Assembly: GCA_041752235.1 (NCBI GenBank)
Contig: JBGSHM010000009.1
Span: 169,374-233,373, forward strand
DNA: 64,000 nucleotides
Direction of reading: 5' to 3'
From: SpSt-398 sp041752235
GTDB lineage: Bacteria; Bacteroidota; Bacteroidia; Chitinophagales; Chitinophagaceae
Below, piece after piece: positions 51,415-59,769 of this stretch. Every line of letters starts with the position of its first letter. Positions within the stretch are counted from its first letter, which is position 1. Made by a program: the position numbers and the translations under genes. The notes beneath the pieces are model-generated. The model was not told the DNA's origin and did not search any database. It saw nothing but the letters and a program-made list of their open reading frames with translations.

Positions 51415-52161
51415 TTAGCCTTCTCTTTCCTCTGCCGGTTCCCTTCCCCTTCGTGCCCCTTTTCGGATGGCCCTCATCACGGCGAAGGTTAGTAGAATGA
51501 TAGCGGCCAGGCCAAGAAGGCCTACGATTACGGCCAGGCCTTCGGCGCCTCCACAGGAAATGGAGCAAACGAGGGCGCCGAGCAGAAGGGTTAATCCAAC
51601 GGCGCCAATAATGGCCAGTATAACCAAACCAGCCCTGTTACGTGTTTCCGGATCGCCCTGAAGTGTGGCTTTTGTATAAACGGATAACTGATGTTTGAAT
51701 TCTTTTCGAAGGATCCTTTTCTCCTGGCGGGTGAGTGATTTTTTATCGCGGTGCTCCAGCGAGGCGAGTATCTCTTCTGCTGTGGGTTTTTCTTTTACGG
51801 GAGAAAGAGTGATCGCGCCAAAAAGAGGGGTATGAAAGGAGTTGGAAGCGTTGGGAGAAGCGGAGACCCAGGCTACCATTAGAAATCCGATCAGCAGAAT
51901 ACCGACGTCCCCACTTTTTTGCCAAATATACCCCCAATGCGCTCCTGCCTTTTTCCGTTGGGACCGGGAAGGATAGAGCACGATCAATGCAACAAAGAGA
52001 CCGATGAGGATGTATAAACCATACGCCGGTAAATCGATACCCATTTCCTGAAGTGAATACCCCACAAAGAGGGCGAGACATACAAGTAGTACATGACCGG
52101 CCACAATGATGCAGCGCGCAAGGCGAGGGTGGGTATGGGCCCACCGGGAGAGGGTCTTCAT
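51415..52161 (-). CDS. Membrane protein of unknown function (248 aa)
   Basis: Two N-terminal membrane segments (about residues 18-38 and 46-62), a third near 85-105, then a soluble charged part with E-H-R-D-K-K-S-L-T-R-Q-E-K-R-I-L-R-K-E-F-K-H-Q, and two C-terminal segments (about 177-195 and 205-232). It ends in a basic/acidic tail. No family is recognised. It sits between paaY and paaI on the same strand but with a repeat-filled gap to paaY, so a link to phenylacetate is only positional. Confidence 0.7.
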   Translation of the reverse strand: MKTLSRWAHTHPRLARCIIVAGHVLLVCLALFVGYSLQEMGIDLPAYGLYILIGLFVALIVLYPSRSQRKKAGAHWGYIWQKSGDVGILLIGFLMVAWVSASPNASNSFHTPLFGAITLSPVKEKPTAEEILASLEHRDKKSLTRQEKRILRKEFKHQLSVYTKATLQGDPETRNRAGLVILAIIGAVGLTLLLGALVCSISCGGAEGLAVIVGLLGLAAIILLTFAVMRAIRKGARRGREPAEEREG

Positions 52162-52180
52162 TATCGGGAGGTTTTGGTGT

Positions 52181-52597
52181 CTAGCTTACCAACGGTTTTC
52201 CGGTACGGTAGCAAGTCCCTTTGAACTGCGCCACTAAATGATCATGCTGATTATAAATACTGATATGATATAGCCCGGTCGATTTTCCATTATGTAGTTC
52301 TTTGGCCTCAGCAATGAGGTGATCCCCCACATGGACCGGCTTGATAAAGTTAATGGAAGTATCCAGGGCCACGGAAAGATTATTTCGGTTGTTGCAGGCA
52401 AAGGCAAAGGCGCTGTCGGCCAATGAAAAGGCAATGCCTCCATGTACGATCCCAAATCCATTGATCATTTCTTCTCTTACCGTCATCTGAATGCGACTAA
52501 ACCCTTCGCGTATCTCAAGCACTTCGATGCCAAGCCACTGGCTAAAGCGATCGTGAAGCATCATGTGGGAAACGACTGATTGTGGGGTGTGGGGCAT
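52181..52597 (-). CDS. paaI: PaaI-type hotdog thioesterase
   Basis: 138 residues. The hotdog fold has the motif G-F-G-I-V-H-G-G-I-A-F-S-L-A-D-S-A-F near 47-62 with the catalytic Asp, then N-F-I-K-P-V-H-V-G-D and C-T-G-K-style end. PaaI rescues stalled CoA esters in the phenylacetate pathway. The listed start is 3 bp from a GTGAATA repeat; ATGs at 52564 and 52561 match the family N-terminus (M-M-L-H-D-R-F-S) and may be the true start. Its neighbours are paaG upstream and, past the membrane gene, paaY. Confidence 0.85.
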   Translation of the reverse strand: MPHTPQSVVSHMMLHDRFSQWLGIEVLEIREGFSRIQMTVREEMINGFGIVHGGIAFSLADSAFAFACNNRNNLSVALDTSINFIKPVHVGDHLIAEAKELHNGKSTGLYHISIYNQHDHLVAQFKGTCYRTGKPLVS

Positions 52598-52600
52598 GGG

Positions 52601-52760
<160 letters not shown>

Positions 52761-52776
52761 TCACCTCGCACGCCCC

Positions 52777-53553
52777 TCACTCCCCCCTAAACTCCGGCTT
52801 CCGTTTCTCCAGAAAAGCCTGCACCCCTTCTTTGAAATCAAAGGTGGCTGCCGCACGTTGCTGGAGTACATCTTCATTTTGTAATTGTTCGATCAGGGTG
52901 TGCGGGCCACTCCAGTCGAGGGCTTGTTTGGTATAGGCAAGTCCCATGGTAGGCATTTGCGCCAGTTTCTCTGCGATGGTGGTGATGGTTTCACTGAACT
53001 TCTCATCGTCCACACATTGGTAGATCATTCCCATCCGTTCTGCTTCTTCGGCCATCACGCGGTCACCCAACATCATGAGGGCGCTTGCTTTTTGCCAGCC
53101 AATAAGTCTGGGTAAAAAGAACGTGCCACCACTATCCGGGATCAACCCGATCTTGGAGAATGCCTGTATAAAGGAGGCGGAGCGGGTGGCGATGACGATA
53201 TCGCAACAGAGGGGAATATTGGCACCGGCACCGGCTGCGACTCCGTTGACAGCGGCAATGACCGGTTTTTTCAATGCCCGTATACGGGTAATGATGGGAT
53301 TGAATTGTTCACTCAATATCCGTTGCATTCCCGGGCCATTGGGATCCACCACTTCTTCCAGATCCTGGCCCGCACAGAAGGCCTTCCCGGCTCCAGTGAT
53401 TACCACTGCGCGAACACCGGGATTATTGCCACAATCATCCAACAGGTTTTGCAGGCCAAAAGCCATTTCCCGGTTAAAGGAGTTCAGTTTATCTGGCCGG
53501 TTAAGCGTGAGGGTGGCGACGGCATTTTTTATATTGATCGTGACTGAAGACAT
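52777..53553 (-). CDS. paaG: PaaG: 1,2-epoxyphenylacetyl-CoA isomerase (crotonase family)
   Basis: 258 residues. The oxyanion-hole segment is A-F-C-A-G-Q-D-L near 62 and G-V-A-A-G-A-G-A-N near 105; the catalytic Asp region of PaaG is in G-L-I-P-D-S-G-G-T-F near 138. G-P-G-M-Q-R-I and F-N-P-I-I-T-R are typical PaaG segments. It converts the epoxide to oxepin-CoA, feeding PaaZ. It is upstream of paaI on the same strand; a palindromic repeat lies between them. Confidence 0.9.
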   Translation of the reverse strand: MSSVTINIKNAVATLTLNRPDKLNSFNREMAFGLQNLLDDCGNNPGVRAVVITGAGKAFCAGQDLEEVVDPNGPGMQRILSEQFNPIITRIRALKKPVIAAVNGVAAGAGANIPLCCDIVIATRSASFIQAFSKIGLIPDSGGTFFLPRLIGWQKASALMMLGDRVMAEEAERMGMIYQCVDDEKFSETITTIAEKLAQMPTMGLAYTKQALDWSGPHTLIEQLQNEDVLQQRAAATFDFKEGVQAFLEKRKPEFRGE

Positions 53554-53733
53554 ACTTGGGATTTATGAATGATTAGTTTTTGATTGCTAATTTTAAATAC
53601 CATTTAATACAATGACAGAATTCAAGGTCAAATTTAAGGATACCTTCGAGCTTCTTTGCCGTTCTTCCCATTTTTAGATTCATTTTGGGTAGGTAACTTC
53701 AAATTTGATATATTCCCTATATAATTTATAACT

Positions 53734-55641
53734 ATGTCCCCCAAACCATTGCTTCCCCTGCTTGGGCTGCTACTACTGGTAGCCTGTAATGATACCAGCA
53801 AAAAGGCACGTATGCCTAAACAATTTGCCATTGAAGACCTATACAATAATGTTTCTGTCAACGGCGCTGACTTCAACCAGGCCGAGGACAAGATTTTGGT
53901 GAGTAATAACAGTACTGGTATAATTAACGTGTATGAATTGTCTGTCGCGGATACGACCATGAAGCAACTCACTTTTTCTACCGTGGATTCCTATTTCCCG
54001 CTGAGTTATTTACCCGGCACTACTTCTTTCCTTTATGCGGCCGACCAGGGTGGTAATGAAAATTCCCATCTCTATCTGATGAAACAAGGCGATACCAGTG
54101 CGCGTGACCTTACACCCTGGCCCAATAGCGCCAACTCCTTTGCGGGATGGACAAATGATAAAAAAGGAATCTACATCTTAAGCAATAAGCGAAATCCACA
54201 GTTTTTTGATGTCTGGAAATTGGATACGGCAAGCTGGACCCCTGTCCTTCTCTACCAGAATGATGACGGTATGGAATTCTCTGGGATCAGTGCCAGTGAA
54301 CGATATATCTCCCTTTCCAAGTCGATCACGACGGATAAAAATGAACTGTATCTGTTTGATCGCACCACCCAGGAGAAAAGGAAGATCAGCAATGACAATG
54401 AAGCGACCTGGAATGCATCGGGTTTTGAGAAGAATGACAGCATTTTCTACTATACTACCAACGATGCCAGCAATTTCAGTTACCTGGTCAAATACCATAT
54501 CGGTAGCATGAAGGCGGAAAAATTCTATGAGGACAAGTGGGATGTAGAAGGCATGGGGCTGAGCGAAAATGAGAAGTACCATACCATTTTTGTCAACGAG
54601 GATGGAAAGAATAAAGTGCTGCTGTTTGATCATGCCACCAACCAACCCATTGCCTTCCCGGAAATAAAGGATGGGGATGTGCTTGGGGTGGATATTTCCC
54701 CTTCGGAAAAAAACCTGTTGCTTACCATTGGCAGCAGTACCAGTCCGCAGAACCTTTATGTTTATAGTTTGGAAACCAAAAGCCTGAAAAGACTGACCTC
54801 CACCCTCAACAAAGCCATTGATGAAGCAGATCTGGTACAGGCGGAGGTAGTTCGGTTTAAATCATTTGATGGATTGGATATCCCCGCCATTTATTATAAA
54901 CCCCTGCAAGCTTCCAAAGACAATAAAGTGGGCGCCTTGGTTTGGGTGCATGGCGGACCTGGTGGACAAAGCAGGGTTGGGTTCAGCAATTCCATTCAGT
55001 ACCTGGTGAACCATGGGTATGCCGTTCTTGCCGTTAATAATCGCGGCAGTAGCGGTTATGGAAAAGAGTTTTTTAAGTTGGATAACAAGGATCATGGGAA
55101 TGCCGACCTGAAGGATTGTGTATGGGGTAAAAAATGGCTCGCGAGTCAGGATTATATTGACACCAATGCCATTGCCATTTATGGAGGAAGTTATGGTGGC
55201 TGCATGGTATTGAATGCGCTTTGTAAGTATCCCGATGAGTTCAATGCCGGGGTGGATCTGTTTGGCGTGGCCAATTGGCTCAGGACATTGCGCAGTATTC
55301 CTCCCTATTGGGAATCTTTCCGTAAGGCATTGTATGATGAAATGGGTGATCCCAGTACCGCAGATAGTGTGCATCTCAAAGAAGCATCCGGATTATATAA
55401 CTACCAAAAGATCAACAAGCCGCTGATCGTATTACAAGGGGCCAATGATGTACGTGTATTAAAAGTGGAGAGTGATGAAATCGTGGAAGGGGTGAAGAAA
55501 AATGGAGTACCCGTTGAATATGTGGTCTTCCCGGATGAGGGGCATGGGTTTGTTAAAAAGGAGAACCAAATTACAGCCACCAAACGGACATTGGAATTCC
55601 TGGACAAATATTTGAAGCCGAAGCCAGAGTTGAAGAAATAG
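53734..55641 (+). CDS. S9-family (prolyl oligopeptidase) serine peptidase, lipoprotein
   Basis: 635 residues. The lipobox is L-L-L-V-A-C (Cys18). Residues 30-370 form a beta-propeller (D-Q-G-G-N-E-N and L-Y-L-F-D-R-T motifs). The alpha/beta-hydrolase domain follows with H-G-G-P near 406, the nucleophile in Y-G-G-S-Y-G-G near 485, Asp in G-A-N-D-V-R near 570 and His in D-E-G-H-G-F near 604. It likely cleaves peptides in the periplasm. The unit starts alone and ends next to the HigBA module on the other strand. Confidence 0.92.
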   Translation: MSPKPLLPLLGLLLLVACNDTSKKARMPKQFAIEDLYNNVSVNGADFNQAEDKILVSNNSTGIINVYELSVADTTMKQLTFSTVDSYFPLSYLPGTTSFLYAADQGGNENSHLYLMKQGDTSARDLTPWPNSANSFAGWTNDKKGIYILSNKRNPQFFDVWKLDTASWTPVLLYQNDDGMEFSGISASERYISLSKSITTDKNELYLFDRTTQEKRKISNDNEATWNASGFEKNDSIFYYTTNDASNFSYLVKYHIGSMKAEKFYEDKWDVEGMGLSENEKYHTIFVNEDGKNKVLLFDHATNQPIAFPEIKDGDVLGVDISPSEKNLLLTIGSSTSPQNLYVYSLETKSLKRLTSTLNKAIDEADLVQAEVVRFKSFDGLDIPAIYYKPLQASKDNKVGALVWVHGGPGGQSRVGFSNSIQYLVNHGYAVLAVNNRGSSGYGKEFFKLDNKDHGNADLKDCVWGKKWLASQDYIDTNAIAIYGGSYGGCMVLNALCKYPDEFNAGVDLFGVANWLRTLRSIPPYWESFRKALYDEMGDPSTADSVHLKEASGLYNYQKINKPLIVLQGANDVRVLKVESDEIVEGVKKNGVPVEYVVFPDEGHGFVKKENQITATKRTLEFLDKYLKPKPELKK

Positions 55642-55666
55642 GCAGCTAAGAAAATGAAGTAAGAAC

Positions 55667-56023
55667 TCAGGACAGAAGTACCTCTGCCGGGATCGATAAT
55701 TCTCGATAAAACAATTTAGCTAGTTCGAGTGTAAGAGGCTTACGTCGGTTTAGTAGAGCGGAAACATATCCTTTTGTCCCTACTTTTCCTACGAGATCCT
55801 TGTTCTTCCAACCACGTTCTTCCATTTTTAATTTAATGGCTGCGATGGCATCTGGCACCGGGATAGGAAAGTGCTTGTCCTCATACTCTTTAATTAAAAG
55901 TAGGGCAATCTGAAGTTTTTCGCCTTCTGGAGAGGACGCTTTTATTTTTTTATCAAACATTTCATCTACCCAATTCAGGTACAGTTGATATTGTTTTGCT
56001 GTCTTAATTATTTTTAGTTCCAT
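55667..56023 (-). CDS. HigA-type antitoxin (XRE family)
   Basis: 118 residues. An N-terminal helical half (Y-L-N-W-V-D-E-M-F-D-K-K) leads to an XRE helix-turn-helix (W-K-N-K-D-L-V-G-K-V-G-T-K-G-Y-V-S-A-L-L-N-R-R-K-P-L) in the C-terminal part, typical of HigA partners of HigB-2-like toxins. It is 2 bp downstream of higB and should bind HigB and repress the shared promoter. The toxin-first order is the usual HigBA order. Confidence 0.85.
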   Translation of the reverse strand: MELKIIKTAKQYQLYLNWVDEMFDKKIKASSPEGEKLQIALLLIKEYEDKHFPIPVPDAIAAIKLKMEERGWKNKDLVGKVGTKGYVSALLNRRKPLTLELAKLFYRELSIPAEVLLS

Positions 56024-56025
56024 AT

Positions 56026-56337
56026 TTATTTCTTTTTAAACTGCACCGTTTTGACATTTATGCGATCATATTCAGCATGTGTTCCGAACCATTTAATTTG
56101 TATCACCTTAAAATCAAATACGATTCTTACAACGAGCCTATATTTATTTCCTAGAATATTAAATACAACCCTGTCATCAGCTACCAGGCTTGCGTTCCCA
56201 TACATTCGTTTTAATTCATTGAAATTCTTAAAATTACATCTGACTAATTCATGATACCATTCCTGTAACGCGATTGCAGCAGTTGGGTATTTTTTACAAT
56301 ACGCCAAAAGAGTTCCTCTTGTAATGATGTTGAACAT
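56026..56337 (-). CDS. HigB-type toxin (RelE-like mRNA interferase)
   Basis: 103 residues from the ATG at 56337 (the longer ORF starts with TTG). The sequence matches the HigB_toxin family: A-L-Q-E-W-Y-H-E-L near 21, N-I-L-G-N-K-Y-R-L-V-V-R-I near 57 and I-K-W-F-G-T-H-A-E-Y-D near 78-90. It cuts ribosome-bound mRNA when not neutralised. The TACTTTTG box and palindrome directly before the ATG provide control. The first gene of the pair. Confidence 0.88.
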   Translation of the reverse strand: MFNIITRGTLLAYCKKYPTAAIALQEWYHELVRCNFKNFNELKRMYGNASLVADDRVVFNILGNKYRLVVRIVFDFKVIQIKWFGTHAEYDRINVKTVQFKKK

Positions 56338-56340
56338 TGG

Positions 56341-56348
56341 CAAAAGTA
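56341..56348 (-). promoter_or_regulatory. Promoter -7 box TACTTTTG of higBA
   Basis: Exact TAnnTTTG match three bases before the higB ATG at 56337, so a leaderless message is expected. The palindrome at 56353-56375 lies just upstream. Confidence 0.55.
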
Positions 56349-56352
56349 ATAA

Positions 56353-56375
56353 AAAGTTTTCTATTGGAAAACTTT
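56353..56375. promoter_or_regulatory. Palindrome between higB and the XRE gene (operator or terminator)
   Basis: Perfect 9-bp arms AAAGTTTTC and GAAAACTTT with a 5-base centre. It overlaps the spacer of the higBA promoter, a good place for HigA to bind. On the minus strand it is followed by TTTTA, so it could also end the upstream XRE transcript. Confidence 0.6.
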
Positions 56376-56393
56376 ATTCTCCCTTTTTAAAAT

Positions 56394-56615
56394 TTAATGA
56401 TCCTTGGGAACCGCTCCATCATATTCCAAAATATCCCCCGGCTGGCAATCCAACACCTTGCAAATGGCTTCCAGGGTGCTGAAACGAATGGCTTTGGCCT
56501 TCCCAGTTTTTAAAATGGAAAGATTGGAAAGGGTCAGCCCTACTTTTTCTGAAAGCTCATTGAGTGACATTTTTCGACGTGCCATCATTACATCTAAGTT
56601 GACAATAATAGCCAT
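56394..56615 (-). CDS. XRE/Cro-type transcriptional regulator (73 aa)
   Basis: 73 residues, one helix-turn-helix: M-A-R-R-K-M-S-L-N-E-L-S-E-K-V-G-L-T-L-S-N-L-S-I-L-K, then S-T-L-E-A-I-C-K-V-L-D-C-Q-P-G-D-I-L. It matches the short Cro-like regulators that accompany DUF2975 membrane proteins. It starts 3 bp after the DUF2975 stop, so the two are one operon. Confidence 0.88.
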   Translation of the reverse strand: MAIIVNLDVMMARRKMSLNELSEKVGLTLSNLSILKTGKAKAIRFSTLEAICKVLDCQPGDILEYDGAVPKDH

Positions 56616-56618
56616 AGG

Positions 56619-57176
56619 TTAAATGGTTAAATCGTTTTCAGTTTGAATTTCTATTCCGCGCTTGATGATCTGAACGATGACAATCAAAACGACCGCCATG
56701 AACAGCCAAACATCACCTCCTCCCAGGTTCAAGGCAGCTATATCGGCCATTTCCAAACCTTGTTTGTTCAGCCAGGTCGTAAAATTGGCGCCGGAAGAAG
56801 CGAATAAGCCAATGCCAATAGACAAATAGGAAATGTTTAAAATGAACCGTCTTAGCTCCTTGCTAAAGGGCTTGGACATATCCAGTTTCTTTTCCGTAAG
56901 CAATTTTAGAATAAGATAAAACAGGATGGCTTTGAGCACCGCGACGATCGTCATGGTGATGGTCAGTACAAAAAAATGACCTCGGTCAAACTCAGAAAGT
57001 TTGATCAGATAGGCAGACCCATCCCAAAAATTCTTTGCCTGGTCAGGATTAATAAAGGCCGCAAAAAAGGTATTTACGGCGATGGCGCCTGCCTCCACGG
57101 CAAGACCAAAAAAGAGGATCCAGGAAATGACGTTCAAGACTTTCAGGACCTGTTCTGTAGTGATTCTGATTTCCAT
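56619..57176 (-). CDS. DUF2975-family membrane protein
   Basis: 185 residues with four membrane segments (about residues 10-35, 50-75, 90-115, 145-165). F-G-L-A-V-E-A-G-A-I and F-I-L-N-I-S-Y-L-S-I-G-I-G fit DUF2975. In this widespread pair the membrane protein and the XRE regulator are encoded together; the function is not known. It ends 3 bp before the regulator gene. Confidence 0.85.
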   Translation of the reverse strand: MEIRITTEQVLKVLNVISWILFFGLAVEAGAIAVNTFFAAFINPDQAKNFWDGSAYLIKLSEFDRGHFFVLTITMTIVAVLKAILFYLILKLLTEKKLDMSKPFSKELRRFILNISYLSIGIGLFASSGANFTTWLNKQGLEMADIAALNLGGGDVWLFMAVVLIVIVQIIKRGIEIQTENDLTI

Positions 57177-57217
57177 TGTGCATCAGTTATTTAGTAAATG
57201 ATGGCACAAATATCGGT

Positions 57218-57246
57218 AATTATTTATTGAAAAACAATAAATAATT
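57218..57246 (-). terminator. AT-rich hairpin after the Gfo/Idh/MocA gene
   Basis: A perfect 12-bp stem, AATTATTTATTG with CAATAAATAATT, with a 5-base loop. It lies 26 bp after the stop of the oxidoreductase gene. The stem is AT-rich and no T-run follows, so it is a weak terminator candidate. Confidence 0.5.
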
Positions 57247-57271
57247 TAAATAAATCGGAAAATCCTATGGC

Positions 57272-58594
57272 TCAATAGTATTTCACAACCCCAGGTTTTG
57301 CAATCGCATACCTTCCATCCTCATCTGGTAAAACAGGTGGTTCGGCATTCCAATCGTATACTTTGGGAGAGAGGTCGAGTCCTGATTCCAGGGCCTTATC
57401 CCACTCCATGACCTGACCGGAATAGGTGGCCATTCGTCCCATGATAGCGGTCATGGTACTTTTTGCCCCGTTCTCCGCATCGGCAAATTTGTATTCGCCT
57501 TTGGCAATAGCGGCAAAGAGTTCATCGTGCTCTGTCTGGTATGGATTGTTCTCTTTCTGCCGGTCAAAGGCAAAGAGGGTCTTACCGGCATGGTCCTGAA
57601 TGGTAGCCTGGCCACAGCGGATACTTCCTTTGGTGCCAATCAGCAGTTCATCCACTTTACTCATGGTACCAGGAATATGGCGGCATTGGCTATTGAGAAT
57701 AGAACCATCGGCATACTGGAATTCTACATAGTGGTGATCAAATATCTCCCCATGGTCCTTTCCTTTTCTTACCTCACGCCCACCCATGCCCTGGGCTTTT
57801 ACCGGATAGGAACCTTTGAACCAGTTCACCACATCAATATTGTGAATATGCTGCTCATTGATATGATCCCCGCATAGCCAATTGAAGTAATACCAATTGC
57901 GCATCTGGTATTCCATTTCTGTTTGCCCATATTGGCGTTTGTTGACCCACACTCCGTCATTGTTCCACCAGGCTTGTGCGGCAACAATATCGCCGATGAG
58001 TTTTTTATTATTGAATAGTTCGCGATAGGAATATTGATAATGCCGCTGAAGACCCACCACCACATTCAGTTTCTTTTGTTTGGCCAACGCAGCAGCCTCC
58101 AATACTTTCTTGATCCCGACCGGATCAACCGCCACAGGTTTTTCCATAAATACATGTTTTCCCATGGCAATGGCTTCCTGGAAATGGATGGGCCTGAATC
58201 CGGGAGGGGTAGTGAGAATGACCACATCTGCCAGCGGAATAGCTTTCTTATAAGCATCAAATCCGGTGAATTTATTTTCTTCCGGTACCTGAACCCGGTC
58301 TTTGAGGTTACCGGATTTGCCTGTCCAGTCAGAGAGGTCATCCGCTGTCAACGATTTATAACAATCATTCAGCCGGTCGCGGAAGGCATCGGCCATGGCC
58401 ACGAGTTTTACATTTTGTCCACTCATCAGGGCCTGCATAGCGGCACCCGTGCCGCGGCCACCGCAACCAATGAGAGCGACTTTAATAACATCATCACTTC
58501 CCGAGAAGAAATTGGCGCGGGATAGGAAGGGGGCGGCAAGGAGACCACTCGTGAGGAGGGAGCCTTGTTTGACGAATTGGCGGCGTGTGGACAT
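57272..58594 (-). CDS. Gfo/Idh/MocA-family oxidoreductase with twin-arginine-like leader
   Basis: 440 residues. The N-terminus M-S-T-R-R-Q-F-V-K-Q-G-S-L-L-T-S-G-L-L-A-A-P-F is a twin-arginine-like signal. The Rossmann motif G-C-G-G-R-G-T-G is near residue 43 and the M-E-K-P-V-A-V-D segment near 155. Such proteins bind NAD(P) and oxidise or reduce sugars; the exported type is common in sugar-degrading Bacteroidota. Exact substrate unknown. Two further Tat-like proteins lie nearby. Confidence 0.88.
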   Translation of the reverse strand: MSTRRQFVKQGSLLTSGLLAAPFLSRANFFSGSDDVIKVALIGCGGRGTGAAMQALMSGQNVKLVAMADAFRDRLNDCYKSLTADDLSDWTGKSGNLKDRVQVPEENKFTGFDAYKKAIPLADVVILTTPPGFRPIHFQEAIAMGKHVFMEKPVAVDPVGIKKVLEAAALAKQKKLNVVVGLQRHYQYSYRELFNNKKLIGDIVAAQAWWNNDGVWVNKRQYGQTEMEYQMRNWYYFNWLCGDHINEQHIHNIDVVNWFKGSYPVKAQGMGGREVRKGKDHGEIFDHHYVEFQYADGSILNSQCRHIPGTMSKVDELLIGTKGSIRCGQATIQDHAGKTLFAFDRQKENNPYQTEHDELFAAIAKGEYKFADAENGAKSTMTAIMGRMATYSGQVMEWDKALESGLDLSPKVYDWNAEPPVLPDEDGRYAIAKPGVVKYY

Positions 58595-58659
58595 ACGTAT
58601 TGTTTTGGTGGTTTATTTCATTTTCTGTTGCGTTACTCATTGAAACGCACCAGGAAAAC

Positions 58660-59610
58660 TTAATTAGAAATGTATTTTTTAAAAAAAGCGTCTATCTCTT
58701 CTTTAGTAGGGGTAACGGCCGGTTTAACCACACGGAATCCAGCAAAAGGTGCATCGGTCAACCACCAGGGACTCTTGGGTACCTGTGGATCGCGCTTGTT
58801 CCAGTCGGGTTTCGACGAAAGTCTGACGGCACAACGCACGGCATTTGCCTCATCCTGATAAGATCCTCCTTTCAGCAACCGGGGTTGTTTGGAGGTAGGT
58901 TCGCGTACCGGGTCCTTGGTCTTGGTCAAGGTAGTAAAACTATTTTCATCATATTGATCAAGCACCCATTCGGCCACATTGCCCAGCATATCATACAAAC
59001 CCCAGGGATTGGGTTTCAATCGACCCACTTTATTATATCCTTGTTTGCAATTCTCTTTATACCAGGCATAGTTTTTTAATTGAGCGACGTCATTTCCAAA
59101 AAAATAGGTGGTGGTTGTTCCGGCTCGACAAGCGTATTCCCATTCCGCTTCCGTAGGCAGGCGATAGAACTCTCCGGTCTTCTGATAAAGCCATCGGCAA
59201 AACATCAGAGCGGTGCGCTGCTGTAAACTATTGACTGGATAGCCGCCGCTTTTACCCATTCCCCAACTCAGGTCCACATACTGGGCGCTGGGGCGGGTCA
59301 CCGCATCACTCATCTGGTCCTGGCTCACGGTAACGTCTTTATAAAACAGGTCGAACTGATCGTGTGTAACCTCGTAGGCACCGATCCAGAATGAAGAAAC
59401 GCTGACTTTTTTTGCCGGGCCTTCATCCTTTTTACGCCCCGCTTCCTTCTCCGGGCTACCCATTTGAAAGGAACCAGCCGGGAGCAGGATCATTTTGTAC
59501 GTGAGATTGGAAGTAGGCAGGAGAACATTCTTCGATGAAAATGCTGTATCTTTTTGTGCCCTTGTGAGGATAGAGAAGGAAACGGCAATAAATAGCAAAA
59601 CAATTCTCAT
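58660..59610 (-). CDS. SUMF1/formylglycine-generating-enzyme-like exported protein
   Basis: 316 residues with a Sec signal (to L-T-R-A-Q). The SUMF1 fold shows in M-I-L-L-P-A-G-S-F-Q-M-G-S near 45, P-V-N-S-L-Q-Q-R-T-A-L-M-F-C-R-W-L near 125, Y-R-L-P-T-E-A-E-W-E-Y-A-C-R-A-G near 150, G-N-V-A-E-W-V near 212 and A-G-F-R-V-V near 295. After K-G-G-S-Y the two active cysteines of true formylglycine-generating enzymes are not in their usual places (Q-D-E-A-N-A-V-R-C), so a structural or regulatory role is more likely. Confidence 0.85.
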   Translation of the reverse strand: MRIVLLFIAVSFSILTRAQKDTAFSSKNVLLPTSNLTYKMILLPAGSFQMGSPEKEAGRKKDEGPAKKVSVSSFWIGAYEVTHDQFDLFYKDVTVSQDQMSDAVTRPSAQYVDLSWGMGKSGGYPVNSLQQRTALMFCRWLYQKTGEFYRLPTEAEWEYACRAGTTTTYFFGNDVAQLKNYAWYKENCKQGYNKVGRLKPNPWGLYDMLGNVAEWVLDQYDENSFTTLTKTKDPVREPTSKQPRLLKGGSYQDEANAVRCAVRLSSKPDWNKRDPQVPKSPWWLTDAPFAGFRVVKPAVTPTKEEIDAFFKKYISN

Positions 59611-59644
59611 GTTCTTTGTGATTTACGAAACAAGGGTTTGTGGC

Positions 59645-59726
59645 TTTTACCGCAAAGACGCCAAGGCGCAATGTATCTCCGGTAGAATTCTTGCGTTTCT
59701 TTGTGCCATCATGTCTTGGCGGTAAA
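59645..59726. repeat. Palindromic intergenic repeat (TTTTACCGC family)
   Basis: TTTTACCGCAAAGACGCC at the left and CATGTCTTGGCGGTAAAA at the right are the inverted ends. It lies between the divergent SUMF1-like and TIM-barrel genes. Confidence 0.7.
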
Positions 59727-59769
59727 ATCTTTTTTCAACCATAAAATAAACACCAGAAAGATACAAACT

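Noticed and set aside
53554..53733. Gene in the gap between paaG and the S9 peptidase
   Set aside because: 180 bp with only short ORFs on the antisense strand of the peptidase start; nothing supportable.
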